Positions 7,837 to 17,577 of a DNA stretch of 42,329 nucleotides are shown here, one piece after another (within the stretch, counting starts at the first letter, position 1; the number at the start of each line of letters is the position of its first letter). The DNA lies in NCBI RefSeq assembly GCF_018837975.1, contig NZ_JAGSOY010000042.1, positions 1 through 42,329 of the forward strand, read 5' to 3'. Source of the DNA: Zooshikella harenae. Lineage in GTDB: Bacteria; Pseudomonadota; Gammaproteobacteria; Pseudomonadales; Zooshikellaceae. The notes under the pieces are model-generated. The model saw only the letters and a list, made by a program, of their open reading frames with translations. It ran no database searches and was not told the origin of the DNA. The position numbers were made by a program, and so were the translations under genes.

Positions 7837-9969
7837 ATGAAAAAATCAAAACTGATTTTGGCAACGAGTGTTGCTATTGCCATAGCGCTTTTTTTTCTGC
7901 TTGATATTGAGCAGTACCTTTCCGTTTCTTTCTTTCAGTCACTCTACGATCAGAATCCTATAGAAACAGCTTTGATTTTCTTTGTTATCTATGTCGCAGT
8001 TACTGGGCTATCACTGCCTGGTGCTGCATTAATGACGTTGGTTGCGGGTGTCATTTTTGGACTGTTACACGGTACTATTCTGGTATCTTTTGCTAGTACG
8101 ATTGGCGCTACCTTAGCATTCTTACTTTCACGCACATTACTTCATGACTGGGTACAAAGCCGTTTTTCAAACTATTTGAAAACCATTAACCAAGGTATTC
8201 ACCAAGAAGGCACTTTTTACCTTTTTACATTGCGTTTGATTCCTGCAATTCCTTTTTTTGTGATTAACTTAGTTATGGGACTAACCCCTATTCGGACGGG
8301 ACGATTTTTTATTGTCAGTCAGGTAGGCATGTTACCAGGAACAATTGTCTATGTGGGGGCTGGGGCAAGTCTGACACAGGTTGAAGAGCTATCAATTAAA
8401 GGTGTATTACAGCCAGAAATCATTATTGCATTTCTTTTACTGGGAATATTCCCCTGGCTGGCTAAAGCGGTAATATCGCGCTGGAAGGAGTACAAAGTGC
8501 TGAAACCGTATCCCAGACCCACTCACTTTGATACAAATTTATTGGTGATTGGGGCAGGATCTGCAGGACTGGTTTCAGCTTATATTGCGGCTGCAGTTAA
8601 AGCAAAGGTCATGCTGATTGAGCGCTACAAAATGGGAGGGGATTGTTTAAATACGGGATGTGTTCCTTCAAAAGCGTTATTAAGGTCAGCCAAAATGGCG
8701 CATTATTTCCAACGAGCAGAGGCTTATGGCATTGTCCAACCAGAAGTGCATGTTGACTTTGCTAAGGTGATGGAAAGGGTGCACCAAGTTATTCAAAAAG
8801 TGGAACCTCATGATTCTATTGAGCGTTATACAGCACTTGGTGTTGAGTGTGTAACAGGGACAGCAACTATTAAAACCCCTTATTCTGTAGATATTGATGG
8901 GAAAACTATCACCACGAAAAATATCATCATTGCTTCAGGTGGACGCCCTGTGGTGCCGCCAATTCCTGGTTTAGACGCTATAGATTATTACACGTCAGAT
9001 ACGATCTGGCGTATTCGTGAGCGCCCGGAGCGTATGTTGGTGATTGGTGGGGGACCCATTGGTTGTGAGTTAACTCAAGCATTCGCGCGACTTGGAGTAA
9101 ACGTTACACAAGTAGATATAGCACCTCGCTTGATGCCTCGTGAAGATGAGGAAGTCTCTGCATTAATACAGCAGAAGTTTATAGAAGAAGGTATCGAGGT
9201 TTTAGTAGCTCATAAGCCTGTTGAATTTTATCTTAACGATGGACAAAAGCAGGTTATTTTGGAAGCAGATGGAGAGCAGAAAACGCTAAGCTTTGATCTT
9301 GTGTTAGTTGCGGTAGGTCGTCAAGCGAACACTGCAAACCTTGGGTTGGATGCATTAGGCATAGCATTGACTGAGCGTGGAACACTAGCCGTCAATGACT
9401 ATTTACAAACTAAATTTCCAAATATTTATGCCTGTGGAGATGTTGCTGGTCCCTATCAGTTTACTCATACGGCATCACATCAAGCATGGTATGCCGCAGT
9501 AAATGCCCTATTTCGGCGATTTAAAAAGTTTAAAGTGAACTACAATGTTATTCCCTGGGCAACATTTACTGACCCTGAAGTGGCTCGTGTTGGACTTAAT
9601 GAACAGGAGGCTCAAGAGCGAAATATTGCTTATGAAGTCTCTCGATATAATATTGATGACTTGGATCGGGCTATTGCTGATGAAGAGGCTCATGGGTTTG
9701 TTAAAGTACTTACCGTCCCTGGTAAAGATACTATTTTAGGGGTGACAATTGTTGGGTATCACGCCAGTGAGTTAATTACAGAATATATTTCAGCTATGAA
9801 ACATGGTTTAGGATTAAATAAGATTCTGGGTACAATTCATATTTATCCTACATTATCAGAAGCTAACAAGTATGCGGCGGGTGTGTGGAAAAAGGCGCAT
9901 GCACCTGCAAAGTTACTCAATTGGCTGGCACGATATCATCAATGGGAACGTCAAGGAAAACACGAGTAG
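7837..9969 (+). CDS. VTT (TVP38/TMEM64) membrane domain fused to FAD pyridine-nucleotide disulfide oxidoreductase
   Basis: A 710-residue two-part protein. Residues 1-215 are a membrane VTT/DedA-like domain: helices near 8-22, 45-75, 80-100 and 195-212, the glycine-rich stretch 60-90, and the signature FTLRLIPAIPF (130-140). Residues 232-700 are a mercuric-reductase/lipoamide-dehydrogenase-type enzyme: FAD motif GAGSAG (239-244), redox-active CLNTGC with Cys270 and Cys275, an NAD(P)H motif VIGGGPIGCE (about 406), second FAD motif YACGDVAGP (about 531), and the C-terminal dimer interface ending HIYPTLSE with catalytic His/Glu. The enzyme therefore appears anchored at the inner membrane facing the cytosol. 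The mercury-type C-terminal Cys pair and N-terminal HMA domain are absent, so mercury reduction is unlikely. The true electron acceptor is unknown. Confidence 0.92.
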   Translation: MKKSKLILATSVAIAIALFFLLDIEQYLSVSFFQSLYDQNPIETALIFFVIYVAVTGLSLPGAALMTLVAGVIFGLLHGTILVSFASTIGATLAFLLSRTLLHDWVQSRFSNYLKTINQGIHQEGTFYLFTLRLIPAIPFFVINLVMGLTPIRTGRFFIVSQVGMLPGTIVYVGAGASLTQVEELSIKGVLQPEIIIAFLLLGIFPWLAKAVISRWKEYKVLKPYPRPTHFDTNLLVIGAGSAGLVSAYIAAAVKAKVMLIERYKMGGDCLNTGCVPSKALLRSAKMAHYFQRAEAYGIVQPEVHVDFAKVMERVHQVIQKVEPHDSIERYTALGVECVTGTATIKTPYSVDIDGKTITTKNIIIASGGRPVVPPIPGLDAIDYYTSDTIWRIRERPERMLVIGGGPIGCELTQAFARLGVNVTQVDIAPRLMPREDEEVSALIQQKFIEEGIEVLVAHKPVEFYLNDGQKQVILEADGEQKTLSFDLVLVAVGRQANTANLGLDALGIALTERGTLAVNDYLQTKFPNIYACGDVAGPYQFTHTASHQAWYAAVNALFRRFKKFKVNYNVIPWATFTDPEVARVGLNEQEAQERNIAYEVSRYNIDDLDRAIADEEAHGFVKVLTVPGKDTILGVTIVGYHASELITEYISAMKHGLGLNKILGTIHIYPTLSEANKYAAGVWKKAHAPAKLLNWLARYHQWERQGKHE

Positions 9970-10017
9970 GCTCAGTGTCGTAGGTAACTTTATATATCTG
10001 CTAGGGTGGGACGTTCA

Positions 10018-10710
10018 TTATGGTAAAACCAGCTTAAAGACGCCTCCACCCAGTTCACTGTTATTTTCCAGTTGAATGTAGCCAGTACTGTTTTCTTGTG
10101 TGTGCAGTTGGGCAATTCGCTGAGCAAAATAAAGCCCAAGATGGGTACTTCCTGTATGTGTATTAATGGATTTTTGCGAATGAAAGTGCAATGGGTCAAC
10201 AAGCATATGATCTGGATAACCAGGACCGTTGTCAGCTATTTGTATCGTTAATCCGTTGGTTGCTTGTGCAGTAATTTTAATTTTGCCTTTGGTGTAACGT
10301 AGGGTATTTACTAACACGTTATTGATGACACAGGCAATCAAGTCTCGGTCGTAGTACCAGCTTAAATGAGGAGGACAGTCAATTTCTAAGTTTATATTTC
10401 TTGCATCAAATAAGATTTTATTGCGTAAGGTTTGCTCTTCTAACAAATCCATTACAAACTGTTCTTCGATTTGTAATAGTAATTGATTTTGGTCTAGTCG
10501 ATATAAGCCGAGTAATTGGATCAGATCATTATTAACTCGAGAAGCCTCGTAATGCAGTAATGCATAATACTGTGACTGTGCTTGTGTTTTAGGTGGAAAT
10601 TGCTCAACGGTTTCTTCGATTGAGCCTAACAGCATACCAAGCGAGTTTTTCATGTCATGCACTGTAGCAGCAAGTACTAGAGAGAAATCTAAAGTTGGAA
10701 CATCCGCCAT
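10018..10710 (-). CDS. Soluble histidine-kinase-like ATPase (HATPase_c)
   Basis: A 230-residue protein with a dimerisation/phosphoacceptor-like helix containing His18 in ATVHDMKNSLG, then an HATPase domain: N-box around INNVLVNTLRY (about 148-158), G1 box DNGPGYP (about 178-184) and G2 GSTHLGLYFAQRIA (about 205-218). It has no transmembrane segment, PAS or other sensory domain, so its input must come from a partner. It starts 15 bases after the REC-TPR gene with GGAG six bases before the ATG, so the two form an operon. It may phosphorylate or dephosphorylate that regulator. Family assignment is secure; the direction of signalling is inference. Confidence 0.88.
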   Translation of the reverse strand: MADVPTLDFSLVLAATVHDMKNSLGMLLGSIEETVEQFPPKTQAQSQYYALLHYEASRVNNDLIQLLGLYRLDQNQLLLQIEEQFVMDLLEEQTLRNKILFDARNINLEIDCPPHLSWYYDRDLIACVINNVLVNTLRYTKGKIKITAQATNGLTIQIADNGPGYPDHMLVDPLHFHSQKSINTHTGSTHLGLYFAQRIAQLHTQENSTGYIQLENNSELGGGVFKLVLP

Positions 10711-10725
10711 AATGATCTCCGAAGA

Positions 10726-12363
10726 CTATGCTGATAGTTTTTGTTGCAATGAGGCTATTTTAGTTTTTAGTGCTTCATAACGTTCAAACTGTGGATGCGA
10801 AGCATGAATATGATTTACATTATTTAAATAAATTTGACACTGTTCTAACGTTTTTTTGGCAAGTCCTGAGTCACTCATTTGTTTAAGGTAAGTTTGAATC
10901 AGGTTTAAATTGAGGCCAGGGTGTCTTGGAGAAAACTTAAGAGCTTCAGTGAATTTTTTAATGGCTTTAGTAAAGTCTTGTTGTTCGTAGGCCGTAATTG
11001 CTTCTTGGTTAATTGCAGCCGCTTTTATACGATTTTTAATACTGACGGGTTCGTCTAAGAGTGCATTGGCCTGATCAATTAAATCTTGTTTATCAGAGTT
11101 TTCAGCAATAACTTTCCTTAAAATTTTTTCTGCGTCTTCAGTACGGTTGTTGGTAAAGAGTGTTTTCGCCATTTCTAGTTGGATATCGGGATTAACACGA
11201 TCTCCCATCTTTTCCATTGCTTGTAACGCTGATGTTAAGGATTTTTCAGCATCAGCTTCATTATTTTGGCCGGCATGGACGCGGGAAGTTATCATTGCTG
11301 ACTGCAACATTAATTTTGGATCATCTTTATATTTTTTATTGATTTGTTCCAAAATATTTAAGGCTTCTTTGGCTTGGATTTTGCCTTCTTTAGAGTAGTC
11401 ATGTTCAGCATTGTCGGATAAGCAACGCGCAAAATTTAGATGGTTATCTGTGGTATCATGAATAGAGTTTTGCCCTAGCTCTACGGTGTTGCGGTAGGCT
11501 TGTGTTGCTGTGTCAAGATCATCATTTTTGCGACTGATTTCTGCGAGCTTAAGTTGTCTATGAACTGAACGAGGTGAAATTTGTACCCCCGTCATGATGG
11601 CTTGTTGTGCTTTGCTTGCATCACCAATAGCAAGATATGTCGCCGCAATTTCATCGTAGCAGTTAACATACTGAGGGTTTATGGCAAGGAGCTGATTAAA
11701 GTACTCAAGTGCTTCTGGATAGTTTTTTCGCGCAGCTGCTACTTTACCAAGTGTTAAATAAGGCCAGTCTAACTTTCGTTCTTCTAATTGTTTCTGACAA
11801 ATTTGTTCAGCTTCATCATAATTTTTATTTTGATAATATAATTCAGCCAGTTTTCGGGTACACCACTTATGACTTCTTGAATCTTGTTTCAGGATCTTTT
11901 GGCATTCACTAATCGCTTGCTTAATATTGTTTTGGTCCAGTGCTTTTTTTATAGGTAAAACTTGGTAGTGCTCATCCATCAGCCGGTCAAGACGATTCTT
12001 AAGCATGGACTGGGTGATGGGTTTTGTTAGATAAGCATCTGGCTGATGTTCTAAAGCGCCTAACACCATATCTTTTGTTGCTTCTGCTGTAATTAGTAAA
12101 AACAGGCTGGTATTTTTAAGGCGTCGGGTGTAGCGAAGCTCATCTAGTATCTGTTGACCATTTTTTCCAGATCCAAGATTATAGTCACACAGAATCACAT
12201 CGTAGTCTTGGTTTTTACAGGCTGCGATGGCATCTCGACCATTAATTGCCATATCAACTTTGGATACACCAAAGCCATCTAACATCTTTTTTATCGATAG
12301 ACGAAAGTTCTCAAAGTCATCAATAATAAGAAAACGTTTGTCAGTATAATTAATGAATGCCAT
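10726..12363 (-). CDS. Response regulator receiver domain with TPR repeats
   Basis: A 545-residue protein. The receiver domain (about 8-130) has acidic Asp15/Asp16, phosphoacceptor Asp60 (ILCDYNLG), Thr92 and Lys114 (LTKP), all intact. The rest is built of TPR-like helical pairs: about 140-300 (for example EQICQKQLEERKLDWPYLTLG and YPEALEYFNQLLAINPQYV), a middle helical region, and a last pair near 450-490 (AITAYEQQDFTKAIKKFTEAL). There is no DNA-binding or enzymatic output domain, so output is probably through protein contacts. GGGG seven bases before the ATG is the ribosome site. It is upstream of and co-directional with the kinase-like gene. Confidence 0.92.
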   Translation of the reverse strand: MAFINYTDKRFLIIDDFENFRLSIKKMLDGFGVSKVDMAINGRDAIAACKNQDYDVILCDYNLGSGKNGQQILDELRYTRRLKNTSLFLLITAEATKDMVLGALEHQPDAYLTKPITQSMLKNRLDRLMDEHYQVLPIKKALDQNNIKQAISECQKILKQDSRSHKWCTRKLAELYYQNKNYDEAEQICQKQLEERKLDWPYLTLGKVAAARKNYPEALEYFNQLLAINPQYVNCYDEIAATYLAIGDASKAQQAIMTGVQISPRSVHRQLKLAEISRKNDDLDTATQAYRNTVELGQNSIHDTTDNHLNFARCLSDNAEHDYSKEGKIQAKEALNILEQINKKYKDDPKLMLQSAMITSRVHAGQNNEADAEKSLTSALQAMEKMGDRVNPDIQLEMAKTLFTNNRTEDAEKILRKVIAENSDKQDLIDQANALLDEPVSIKNRIKAAAINQEAITAYEQQDFTKAIKKFTEALKFSPRHPGLNLNLIQTYLKQMSDSGLAKKTLEQCQIYLNNVNHIHASHPQFERYEALKTKIASLQQKLSA

Positions 12364-12534
12364 TGGTTACCCCGTCCATGTTCAAAAAGCATGGTTTCTG
12401 GCAATCAGTATAGCAGCTATCAGGTAAGACTAAGGGCTGGGTTATAAGCCTTAGTGAAGTCGTTGGAGAAGTACACTCCACTAAGTAATAAAGCAGAGTG
12501 TAATGATTAGAAAAGCTGCGTTAATCGCAATGCT

Positions 12535-13212
12535 TTAGGCAGTGATTGTTTTGACACCCTCTTGTGTGCCAAGGAGAAGAATATCTGCAGGGCGAAGTGC
12601 AAAAATGCCGTTTGTAACAACTCCAGTAATATTGTTGAGCTTAGCTTCAAGCTCTCTAGGATTGGTGATGCTGAGATTCCAGACATCCAGAATCACATTG
12701 CCATTGTCAGTGACAACACCTTCTCGATATTGCGGATCTCCTCCTAGCTTAACGATTTCTCTAGCCGCATAGCTGCGAGCCATAGGGATGACTTCTACAG
12801 GTAGTGGGAATGTGCCCAACACATCGACCAGCTTGCTTTCGTCGGCAATACAAACGAATGATTTAGCCACTGCAGCTACAATTTTTTCTCTTGTGAGTGC
12901 TGCACCACCACCTTTAATAAGCTGAAGTTGGCGGTTACTTTCATCTGCGCCGTCAATATAAAATTCTAATGAGCTTACAGTATTAAGATCATAAACAGGG
13001 ATGCTGTGTGACTTAAGGCGGTCTGCACTCGCTTCTGAGCTGGCTACTGCTCCATCAAACTGGTTCTTAATAGCAGCGAGCGCGTCGATAAAAAAGTTAG
13101 CTGTTGAGCCTGTACCAATGCCAATGATGCTATCTTGCTCTAAGTGAGGCTTGATATGGTCTAGTGCAGCTAATGCTACAGCTTGTTTAAGCTGGTCCTG
13201 ATTGACAGACAT
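12535..13212 (-). CDS. rpiA: Ribose-5-phosphate isomerase A
   Basis: A 225-residue enzyme interconverting ribose-5-phosphate and ribulose-5-phosphate in the pentose phosphate pathway. It shows phosphate-loop [11 protein letters not shown] (31-41), SSEAS (58-62), active-site YIDGADE with Asp87 and Asp90, Lys100 in [13 protein letters not shown], and catalytic Glu109. Length is normal (E. coli 219). It is divergent from ilvA, an arrangement familiar in pseudomonad relatives, and the 150-180 base region between them should carry both promoters. Confidence 0.98.
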   Translation of the reverse strand: MSVNQDQLKQAVALAALDHIKPHLEQDSIIGIGTGSTANFFIDALAAIKNQFDGAVASSEASADRLKSHSIPVYDLNTVSSLEFYIDGADESNRQLQLIKGGGAALTREKIVAAVAKSFVCIADESKLVDVLGTFPLPVEVIPMARSYAAREIVKLGGDPQYREGVVTDNGNVILDVWNLSITNPRELEAKLNNITGVVTNGIFALRPADILLLGTQEGVKTITA

Positions 13213-13250
13213 GAATAGTACCTTTTGCTTTAAGAATCTTTACGGCGGGA

Positions 13251-13256
13251 ATTATA
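13251..13256 (-). promoter_or_regulatory. Possible rpiA -10 element
   Basis: A perfect TATAAT on the minus strand, 39 bases before the rpiA ATG. No good -35 lies at 16-18 bases (best GAGAAT), so the promoter may need an activator. Weak call. Confidence 0.3.
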
Positions 13257-13393
13257 TACCTTTCACTGAGGGTATTCTCATTTAAGGCTAGCCTTTCTAT
13301 TGATTAGGGATATTGACGCTGCACACTGTGACTAATACGTTATAGAATAGTACACCTTCCATAAAATTAATGAGTGTTGTAAAGAAGGATGTC

Positions 13394-14911
13394 ATGCTTC
13401 AGCAATACATTAAAAAAATATTAGAAGCGCCAGTCTATGATGTGGCCGTTGAAACTCCGATTGATCAGGCTGTTTTCCTATCCAAGCGTCTTCAAAATAC
13501 GATTTTGATTAAGCGAGAAGACCTACAACCGGTATTTTCCTTTAAAATTCGTGGCGCCTATAACCGGGTTGCTCAGTTGTCTGAAGATGAAAAAGCGCGA
13601 GGCGTGATCGCAGCATCAGCGGGAAACCATGCTCAAGGTTTGGCGTTGGCGGCAAAAAAACTGGGTATCAAGGCTGTCATTGTGATGCCACAAACGACGC
13701 CTGAAATTAAAGTGCGCGCTGTTAAAGAAAGAGGGGCTCAAGTCATTTTGCATGGCGATGCTTTTGATGAAGCCTTAGCCTATTCGCAAAAGTTAGTTAC
13801 AGAGCATGGCTATGTGTATATCCACCCTTATGATGACGTGGATACGATTGCTGGCCAGGGCACGATTGCGATGGAGATTTTACGTCAGCATTCAGGCAAG
13901 CTTGACGCGATTTTTGTTCCTGTTGGTGGTGGTGGGTTGATTGCGGGGATTGCTGCTTATGTAAAATATCTTCGACCTGAGATTAAAATTATTGGTGTTG
14001 AGTTTGAAGAGTCAGCGTGTTTACAAGCGGCTATGCAGGCTGGAGAGCGGGTTGTATTACCTCAAGTAGGAATATTTGCTGATGGTGTTGCTGTTGCTCA
14101 AATAGGTGAAGAGACATTTAAAATTTGCCAGCGTTATGTTGATGATGTTATCACCGTCACCGCAGATGAAATATGTGCAGCAATTAAAGATATTTATGAT
14201 GATACTCGTTCTATTTGCGAGCCTGCGGGTGCTTTAGGAGTTGCTGGTGTTAAGAAGTATGTTGATCTACATAAAACACATGGACAAACTTTTCTAGCCG
14301 TTGATAGTGGCGCTAATGTGAATTTTGATCGGCTGCGTTATATTTCGGAACGAGCTGAGTTAGGTGAGCGCCGAGAGGCAATAATTGCTGTTACTATTCC
14401 TGAAAAACCCGGTAGTTTTAAAGCTTTTTGCCAAGCTTTAGGTAAACGCAATATTACAGAGTTTAATTACCGTTATCATACGGCACGTGAAGCACAGATA
14501 TTTGTGGGTGTACAAACAGGTATAGACCCACAAGATCAAGCAAAAGCGACTATTCAATCACTAGAAAAGAAAGGGTATGCGGTTACCGACTTAACAGATA
14601 ATGAGCTGGCAAAACTACATATACGTCATATGGTAGGTGGGCATGCAACAGCCGTCGATAATGAAGTTGTTTATCGTTTTGAATTTCCCGAACGACCTGG
14701 TGCATTGTTACGATTTTTGAATAAATTAGGCCAACGTTGGAATATCTCCATGTTTCACTATCGGAATCATGGTGCTGCTTATGGGCGAGTATGTGTTGGT
14801 TTACAAGTACCTTTGAATGAGCGAGAACAAGTACCTTCATTTTTGGAAGAAATAGGTTATCACTATTGGCCTGAATCAGAAAATCCAGCATACCAGCTAT
14901 TTTTAGGCTAG
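13394..14911 (+). CDS. ilvA: Threonine ammonia-lyase (biosynthetic) IlvA
   Basis: A 505-residue PLP enzyme that deaminates threonine to 2-oxobutanoate, the first step of isoleucine synthesis. The start at 13394 (MLQQYIKKIL) is preferred over the ATG 24 bases upstream because AAGGA lies six bases before it and family members begin this way. PLP Lys51 sits in FSFKIRGAYNR; the phosphate-binding loop is VGGGGLIAG (about 179-187). Two ACT-like regulatory domains follow, one from IIAVTIPEKPGSF and one from YRFEFPERPGALL, the arrangement that gives isoleucine inhibition in the biosynthetic isoform. Divergent from rpiA. Confidence 0.97.
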   Translation: MLQQYIKKILEAPVYDVAVETPIDQAVFLSKRLQNTILIKREDLQPVFSFKIRGAYNRVAQLSEDEKARGVIAASAGNHAQGLALAAKKLGIKAVIVMPQTTPEIKVRAVKERGAQVILHGDAFDEALAYSQKLVTEHGYVYIHPYDDVDTIAGQGTIAMEILRQHSGKLDAIFVPVGGGGLIAGIAAYVKYLRPEIKIIGVEFEESACLQAAMQAGERVVLPQVGIFADGVAVAQIGEETFKICQRYVDDVITVTADEICAAIKDIYDDTRSICEPAGALGVAGVKKYVDLHKTHGQTFLAVDSGANVNFDRLRYISERAELGERREAIIAVTIPEKPGSFKAFCQALGKRNITEFNYRYHTAREAQIFVGVQTGIDPQDQAKATIQSLEKKGYAVTDLTDNELAKLHIRHMVGGHATAVDNEVVYRFEFPERPGALLRFLNKLGQRWNISMFHYRNHGAAYGRVCVGLQVPLNEREQVPSFLEEIGYHYWPESENPAYQLFLG

Positions 14912-14944
14912 AAGCTGGTTGTTAGATTTTAGGTGAGTATCACT

Positions 14945-17506
14945 TTATTGTTGCTTGTGTTGTTTACTTTTTTTCACTTCATGAAGATCAGGCCGGACAT
15001 GTTCATTGCAAACGGTCTGATTGCTCCCACCTTTTTTAGCAAGTGCTAATGCTTTCTGTGCGAACTTGACTAAGTCCTGACTACAAGAGCCTGGTTCAGG
15101 AGTACCTGCTGATAGACCTATTGATACGGTCACAAATGAAGCAATGCCTGAAAGAGGGTGATGAATATGGGCATCGTGTAAGTTATTGTGAATACGGCGC
15201 GCAATTTCTTCTGCCCCTAATTGGTCAGTCTCAGGGAGTAAGGCAACAAACTGCTGCCCTTCAAACCGGCTTAAAACATCAACACTTCGAGTGATTGATC
15301 GCTTCAAAATATTAGCGACATCTTTTAAGCAGATATCTCCTTGTTGGTGACCATGAGCTTCATTGTAAAAACGAAAGTTATCAATATCGATTATCATGAG
15401 GGCTAAAGGCTCTTCCTGCCGAGCAGCACGTTCCCACTCATTGATAAGCATTGACTCAAAGTGTTTACGGTTGTAAACACCAGTGAGCATATCACGTGTT
15501 GAAAGAGTGATGAGTCGTTTTTCAAGTTCGCGATGTTCAGTTACATCATGGACTACAACCAGTAGATACTTTCGACGGTTTAGTATAGTAGTGCGTGTAG
15601 TCACTTCGACTTGTAGTGCAGAGCCATCCTTTTTAATCACCTCCATTTGATAAATGCTTGAAGTAAGCTTTCGTCGGGATGATGCTGCTTTTTGTATAAT
15701 ACGCTCCATTTTTTTGGCAACTAAATTGCCGTGTTGTAATGCGAGCATAAACTCATGTTCAGCATAGCCTAATGATGTAAATGTGGAGTTATTGTAATAC
15801 ATCAACTCACGTGTATTGTAATCAACAATAATGAGAGCATCGCGAGATAAGTTGACTAAATTAGTAAATAAATCCAATTGCAATGTTTGCTCTTGAAATT
15901 GTTCTTCAATTCGTTGGCGCTCTTGGATTTCATGAGTAAGCTTATCGTTCGCTTTTTGTGCTTTTTCGCTCTCAATATATACTCTACGTAAAGTCGATAA
16001 GCATAGTGTGAAAAAACCACTCAAACAGATAGCGGCAATAAAAGCTGTTAAAGGTAAGAGTGAGTGACTTTTTTGGCTAATGGTAAAAGACGGGTAGCCA
16101 TAGATTGTCCAAGGCGAATGTTCATTGATATTAGTACTGATTTTAATGGCAGCATGTCGGTCATAACCTTCTAAATAATCGGTTTGATAAATAATTCTAC
16201 CGCTTTCAATGACTTTGAAAGCAAACCCTTCATAATCAGATTGATTTGACAGTAAACTGTTGATTACCGATTTGACACGGAAAACTCCTACAATAAAGCC
16301 GAAGAAATTATTTTTTTGATCAAATATCGGCGTGTAATTAATAAAGCCCTCTCCGCCTTGCACAAGTGGAATAACTTGAGTGGTTACACTACTTTGCTGG
16401 GTGAAAGCCCTTCTTAGATGGAATATAGCGGGATTACTGGGTGGTATCCGGAAGTTAATCACTTTCTTGTTAGACTCAAGGGGAACAACCCAGCGAATCG
16501 TGTAGTCTTGGTCCATCCACTCAAGGGCTTGAAAGTTTGGAAAGTCTTTAAGCAAATTATTGGCGTCTGCTATCCATACACTTTTAGGTATTGTTTTTAG
16601 GACTGACCAGCGTTCAGCCATACGTTGCAAAGCATTGCGTTGTGCATTGAGTGATCGATTTATTTCTGTGGCAAGTTGCTGAGTGGTGTGCTGGGTATTT
16701 TGCTTTAGAAAATTGTAGTCTTTCTTTTCAAGAATCATGTAACCCAGTAATGATACTAAAACCATGATCAAACCAAAATAGGGGGGAACCCAGGCAGGCA
16801 CTCGCTCTTCTTGGTATTTTTCCCAAGGTGTATGTTCAATGATAAGGGTTAGTCCACTGAGGCTGATAAGGAGGTTATCTCCATAAAGAGTGGAAAAAAA
16901 ATGGGTAAACCCATACTGGGGTGGTAGGTCAAGTAAGAGTGTGTAGAGTCCTGTTATGCCATAGATCAATGGCCAGCAGGCTAAAAATCCTCGAGTGAAT
17001 GGCAGGCTTTTGAGGGGGGAAATACGTTCGTTAATTAGGAAGCTAATACTGCCAGCGCCAAGTACTGTTAATGAAGCAAGGGTCACTAAAGGGTTATTGT
17101 TTAGATCTTGGGAAGGGGAGTAAATTGATAACGTGCTATAGTCAGTGGTTACCAGTTGGGTTGCCAGAGAAATCAACGTGGTAAAAAGTGTTAGGCCACC
17201 GAGTACGACGGAGAAGCGATAATGATGGCGGTAATGGGATAGTGTTGCACTTGCTAACAGTATTAGTGCTATAGAGACCCCCCAAGCTGTCTGGCTGAGT
17301 GCAAGCAAACAGGCTGCGCCTACAATTAATGTAGCTGAGCCACCAACAATAAATATGCTATAACACTGAGCAAAAACACCCTGTATCTGCAATAAGTACT
17401 TATGGATTTTATGCACCATAAAAACAGCATAGTCTTGGTACATAGTCTTGACTAGCATGTCACTGTACTGTTTGTCAGAAGACGTAAGTGCTGCTTTACC
17501 AGGCAT
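14945..17506 (-). CDS. CHASE-PAS-GGDEF membrane protein with degenerate GGDEF motif
   Basis: An 853-residue signalling protein. An N-terminal membrane module of about seven or eight helices (50-70, 76-93, 100-118, 140-157, 175-193, 208-224, 243-258) is followed by a periplasmic CHASE-like domain (about 285-470; ALEWMDQDYTIRWVVP), another helix (483-503), a coiled linker, a PAS domain (545-660) and a GGDEF domain (665-830). The signature reads EGQQF (749-753) instead of GGDEF/GGEEF: the first glycine and both acidic residues are replaced. The inhibitory RxxD (Arg740-Asp743) is intact at the canonical five-residue distance. By family knowledge this predicts a c-di-GMP-binding receptor without cyclase activity. 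No EAL domain is present. The exact start is uncertain because no ribosome site is obvious. Confidence 0.9.
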   Translation of the reverse strand: MPGKAALTSSDKQYSDMLVKTMYQDYAVFMVHKIHKYLLQIQGVFAQCYSIFIVGGSATLIVGAACLLALSQTAWGVSIALILLASATLSHYRHHYRFSVVLGGLTLFTTLISLATQLVTTDYSTLSIYSPSQDLNNNPLVTLASLTVLGAGSISFLINERISPLKSLPFTRGFLACWPLIYGITGLYTLLLDLPPQYGFTHFFSTLYGDNLLISLSGLTLIIEHTPWEKYQEERVPAWVPPYFGLIMVLVSLLGYMILEKKDYNFLKQNTQHTTQQLATEINRSLNAQRNALQRMAERWSVLKTIPKSVWIADANNLLKDFPNFQALEWMDQDYTIRWVVPLESNKKVINFRIPPSNPAIFHLRRAFTQQSSVTTQVIPLVQGGEGFINYTPIFDQKNNFFGFIVGVFRVKSVINSLLSNQSDYEGFAFKVIESGRIIYQTDYLEGYDRHAAIKISTNINEHSPWTIYGYPSFTISQKSHSLLPLTAFIAAICLSGFFTLCLSTLRRVYIESEKAQKANDKLTHEIQERQRIEEQFQEQTLQLDLFTNLVNLSRDALIIVDYNTRELMYYNNSTFTSLGYAEHEFMLALQHGNLVAKKMERIIQKAASSRRKLTSSIYQMEVIKKDGSALQVEVTTRTTILNRRKYLLVVVHDVTEHRELEKRLITLSTRDMLTGVYNRKHFESMLINEWERAARQEEPLALMIIDIDNFRFYNEAHGHQQGDICLKDVANILKRSITRSVDVLSRFEGQQFVALLPETDQLGAEEIARRIHNNLHDAHIHHPLSGIASFVTVSIGLSAGTPEPGSCSQDLVKFAQKALALAKKGGSNQTVCNEHVRPDLHEVKKSKQHKQQ

Positions 17507-17577
17507 TAAGCTGGCAAAGCCTCAGTCTGTAGGAGGAAAAGACGGATATGGGTAATGAAACAAAATAGTTAGAGATG

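Noticed and set aside
7837..9969. Mercuric reductase
   Set aside because: It has the redox pair but lacks the C-terminal vicinal cysteines and the N-terminal metal-binding domain, and no mer genes adjoin.
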